Positions 53,597 to 54,670 of a stretch of 54,670 bases of DNA are shown piece after piece. The position numbers and the translations under genes were made by a program. Every line of letters starts with the position of its first letter. Position 1 is the first letter of the stretch. The notes beneath the pieces are model-generated. The model did not search any database. It saw only the letters and a list, made by a program, of their open reading frames with translations, and was not told the DNA's origin. The DNA is from Brevundimonas sp. (GTDB taxonomy: Bacteria > Pseudomonadota > Alphaproteobacteria > Caulobacterales > Caulobacteraceae), in NCBI GenBank assembly GCA_004296955.1, contig SCVB01000098.1, positions 1 through 54,670 of the forward strand. The letters are read 5' to 3'.

Positions 53597-53968
53597 ATGA
53601 CCGTTCGCCCTCGCCACATCCGTCTGGGACTCGCCCGCGAGCCGGGCCATCCGCATGGCGACGCCCGCACCGGCTATGACATCATCGCCTTCCTCGACGA
53701 GGAGGGTCGGCTCGATCTCGCGGCCTGCCGCGCCCAGCCCGCGCGGTGCCGGGTCCGCCGCTTCGTCCAGAATGCGACCGTCGCCACCGGCCAGTTGCGG
53801 CACACCACCGGGGACCGCTGGATCCTGGACTTCCCGGGCAGCGACCGGCAGGACGCGACCGGCTTCCGCCTCGGCGAAGAGCGCTTCGTGGCCGGCGAAT
53901 ATGTCTCCATCATCGCGGGCGACGGCGCCGCCCACACCTATCTGGTCGAACGCGTCGCGGAAGTCTGA
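53597..53968 (+). CDS. Hypothetical protein (123 aa) in the FixK-box operon
   Basis: This is a small beta-rich soluble protein of unknown function. Visible features are TGYDIIAFLDEEGRLD (about residues 25-40), a CRVRRF strand near 50, GDRWILDFPG near 72, and GFRLGEERFVAGEYVSIIAGDGAAHTYLV at the C-terminal end. These are consistent with a compact beta-barrel. Two cysteines (about 44 and 51) are near each other. Similar proteins occur, as I recall, beside low-oxygen genes in other alphaproteobacteria, but no biochemical role is known to me. It starts 9 bp after the Usp stop. Confidence 0.75.
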   Translation: MTVRPRHIRLGLAREPGHPHGDARTGYDIIAFLDEEGRLDLAACRAQPARCRVRRFVQNATVATGQLRHTTGDRWILDFPGSDRQDATGFRLGEERFVAGEYVSIIAGDGAAHTYLVERVAEV

Positions 53969-53972
53969 GCCC

Positions 53973-54554
53973 ATGAGCGGCCGCCGTATACTAATCCTCG
54001 ATGGCCATCCGGATCCCGATCCGGGTCGCTTCTGTCACGCCCTGTCGGCCGCCTACGCCCAGGGCGCCGTTGAGGCGGGACACGTGGTTCACCGCGTCAA
54101 CCTGTGCGAGCTGGAGTTTCCATTCCTCGCCACGCGCGCCGACTGGGAGGGCGGAACCCCCTGCCCCGCCGTGCTCGATCTCCAGCAGGAACTGATCTGG
54201 GCCGAACATGTGGCGATCTTCTATCCGCTCTGGCTCGCCGCCATGCCGGCCCGGCTGAAGTCGCTGTTCGAACAGGTCTTCCGTCCCGCCTTCGCCTTCG
54301 GCGGCAAGACCGTGGGGCCGGGCGCCGGGCGGCTGAAGGGACGGTCGGCGCGGATCATCGTCACCATGGGCATGCCGGGGTTCATCTACCGCACCGTCTT
54401 CTTCGCCCATTCGCTCAAGGCGCTGAAGGGCGGGGTCCTGGCGCTCATCGGCTTCGGCCCGATCCGGGACACCGTCTTCGGCGGGATCGAGTCGCGCCGG
54501 GACCATGATCGCCTGTTGAAGCGCGTCAGCGCCATGGGCGCGCGGGCCCTCTAG
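53973..54554 (+). CDS. NAD(P)H oxidoreductase, flavodoxin-like fold
   Basis: This is a soluble flavin enzyme of 193 residues related to NQO1/KefF. It carries RILILDGHPDPDPGRFCHALSAAYAQGAVEAGHVVHRVNL at the start, AEHVAIFYPLWLAAMPARLKSLFEQVF around residue 75, and GRSARIIVTMGMPGFIYR. It belongs to a different branch from the one at 47462-48082. A two-electron quinone or electrophile reductase role is likely. It begins four bases after the preceding stop and ends the operon. Confidence 0.88.
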   Translation: MSGRRILILDGHPDPDPGRFCHALSAAYAQGAVEAGHVVHRVNLCELEFPFLATRADWEGGTPCPAVLDLQQELIWAEHVAIFYPLWLAAMPARLKSLFEQVFRPAFAFGGKTVGPGAGRLKGRSARIIVTMGMPGFIYRTVFFAHSLKALKGGVLALIGFGPIRDTVFGGIESRRDHDRLLKRVSAMGARAL

Positions 54555-54568
54555 CAGAGGGGCCGGGT

Positions 54569-54670
54569 TCAGGGCGTCCGCGGCGCGGGCGGCGATACGG
54601 CGAGCGCCGCCTCGATCCGCTGCAGTTGGCGTTCGCTGAGCTGCAGCCGGTCGTGCAGCCGCATGATCTC
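54569..54670 (-). CDS. C-terminal end of a gene running off the window
   Basis: An open minus-strand frame enters from the right edge and stops at 54569. It encodes a charged helix (EIMRLHDRLQLSERQLQRIEAAL) and a Pro/Ala tail. Its coding texture and the amphipathic helix suggest a real C-terminus of a small coiled-coil protein. The family cannot be determined from 33 residues. Confidence 0.45.
   Translation of the reverse strand, partial: EIMRLHDRLQLSERQLQRIEAALAVSPPAPRTP

Overview
The window is GC-rich DNA with almost no spacer. It looks like an alphaproteobacterium, most probably a member of Caulobacterales (Brevundimonas, Phenylobacterium or Caulobacter-like). The pointers are three TonB-dependent receptors, alphaproteobacterial-type chemotaxis genes, a FixLJ-FixK oxygen-control set, and extensive ATGA-type start/stop overlaps. 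This placement is an inference from gene content, not from a marker gene.

Region 1 (about 0.2-9.6 kb) is a chemotaxis cluster. On the left a small unknown ORF lies between two degenerate copies of a short repeat. The right-hand copy abuts a beheaded cheB that has lost its receiver domain and catalytic serine. cheR follows. A soluble triple-PAS chemoreceptor, cheW and a long hybrid cheA run leftward. cheY, a CheZ-like phosphatase, a receiver protein and a small helical protein run rightward from the shared AT-richer spacer. The CheZ-like protein and the receiver protein both end in FliM-like peptides that could bind CheY-P.

Region 2 (9.8-10.7 kb) holds a secreted Asp/Arg-repeat protein preceded by a perfect FNR/FixK box.

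Region 3 (10.8-27.2 kb) is a leftward uptake and catabolism locus: three TonB receptors, an MFS carrier, three hydrolases or esterases, an AMP-forming acyl-CoA ligase, a hydroxyacyl-CoA-dehydrogenase-type SDR and a TetR regulator. It looks like a pathway for an ester-containing substrate that I cannot name.

Region 4 (27.2-31.9 kb) is C4-dicarboxylate uptake: dctA diverges from dctB-dctD, with tandem TGTGCG-N6-CGCACA dyads between them. The DctD protein lacks the GAFTGA sigma54-contact loop.

Region 5 (31.9-39.4 kb) starts with a 0.57 kb gene-poor, locally AT-rich gap. A leftward operon then carries a periplasmic adaptor, an RND pump, an ArsR-family regulator with two cysteines (SqrR/BigR-like) and a DUF302 protein. 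It diverges from a sulfide:quinone oxidoreductase-like flavoprotein and a DUF2892 membrane protein. A 40-bp, perfectly symmetric two-armed dyad and an FNR box sit between the two.

Region 6 (39.4-54.7 kb) is a low-oxygen/stress island: host-attachment-family protein, Hsp20, HdeD, a P-type ATPase, a cysteine-poor Crp/Fnr regulator (FixK-like), FixL with its haem histidine, FixJ, an SDR, flavodoxin-fold oxidoreductases, a sensorless HisKA_2 kinase, universal stress proteins, a beta-CASP metallo-beta-lactamase nuclease, a LOG-family protein, cytochrome c and an unknown 123-aa protein. Nearly every promoter here carries a TTGAY-N4-RTCAA-type box. Most boxes lie 54-82 bp upstream of the chosen start codon, as expected for a regulon of the encoded FixK. 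This compact regulon, together with the sulfide/RND promoter, is the most interesting system in the window.
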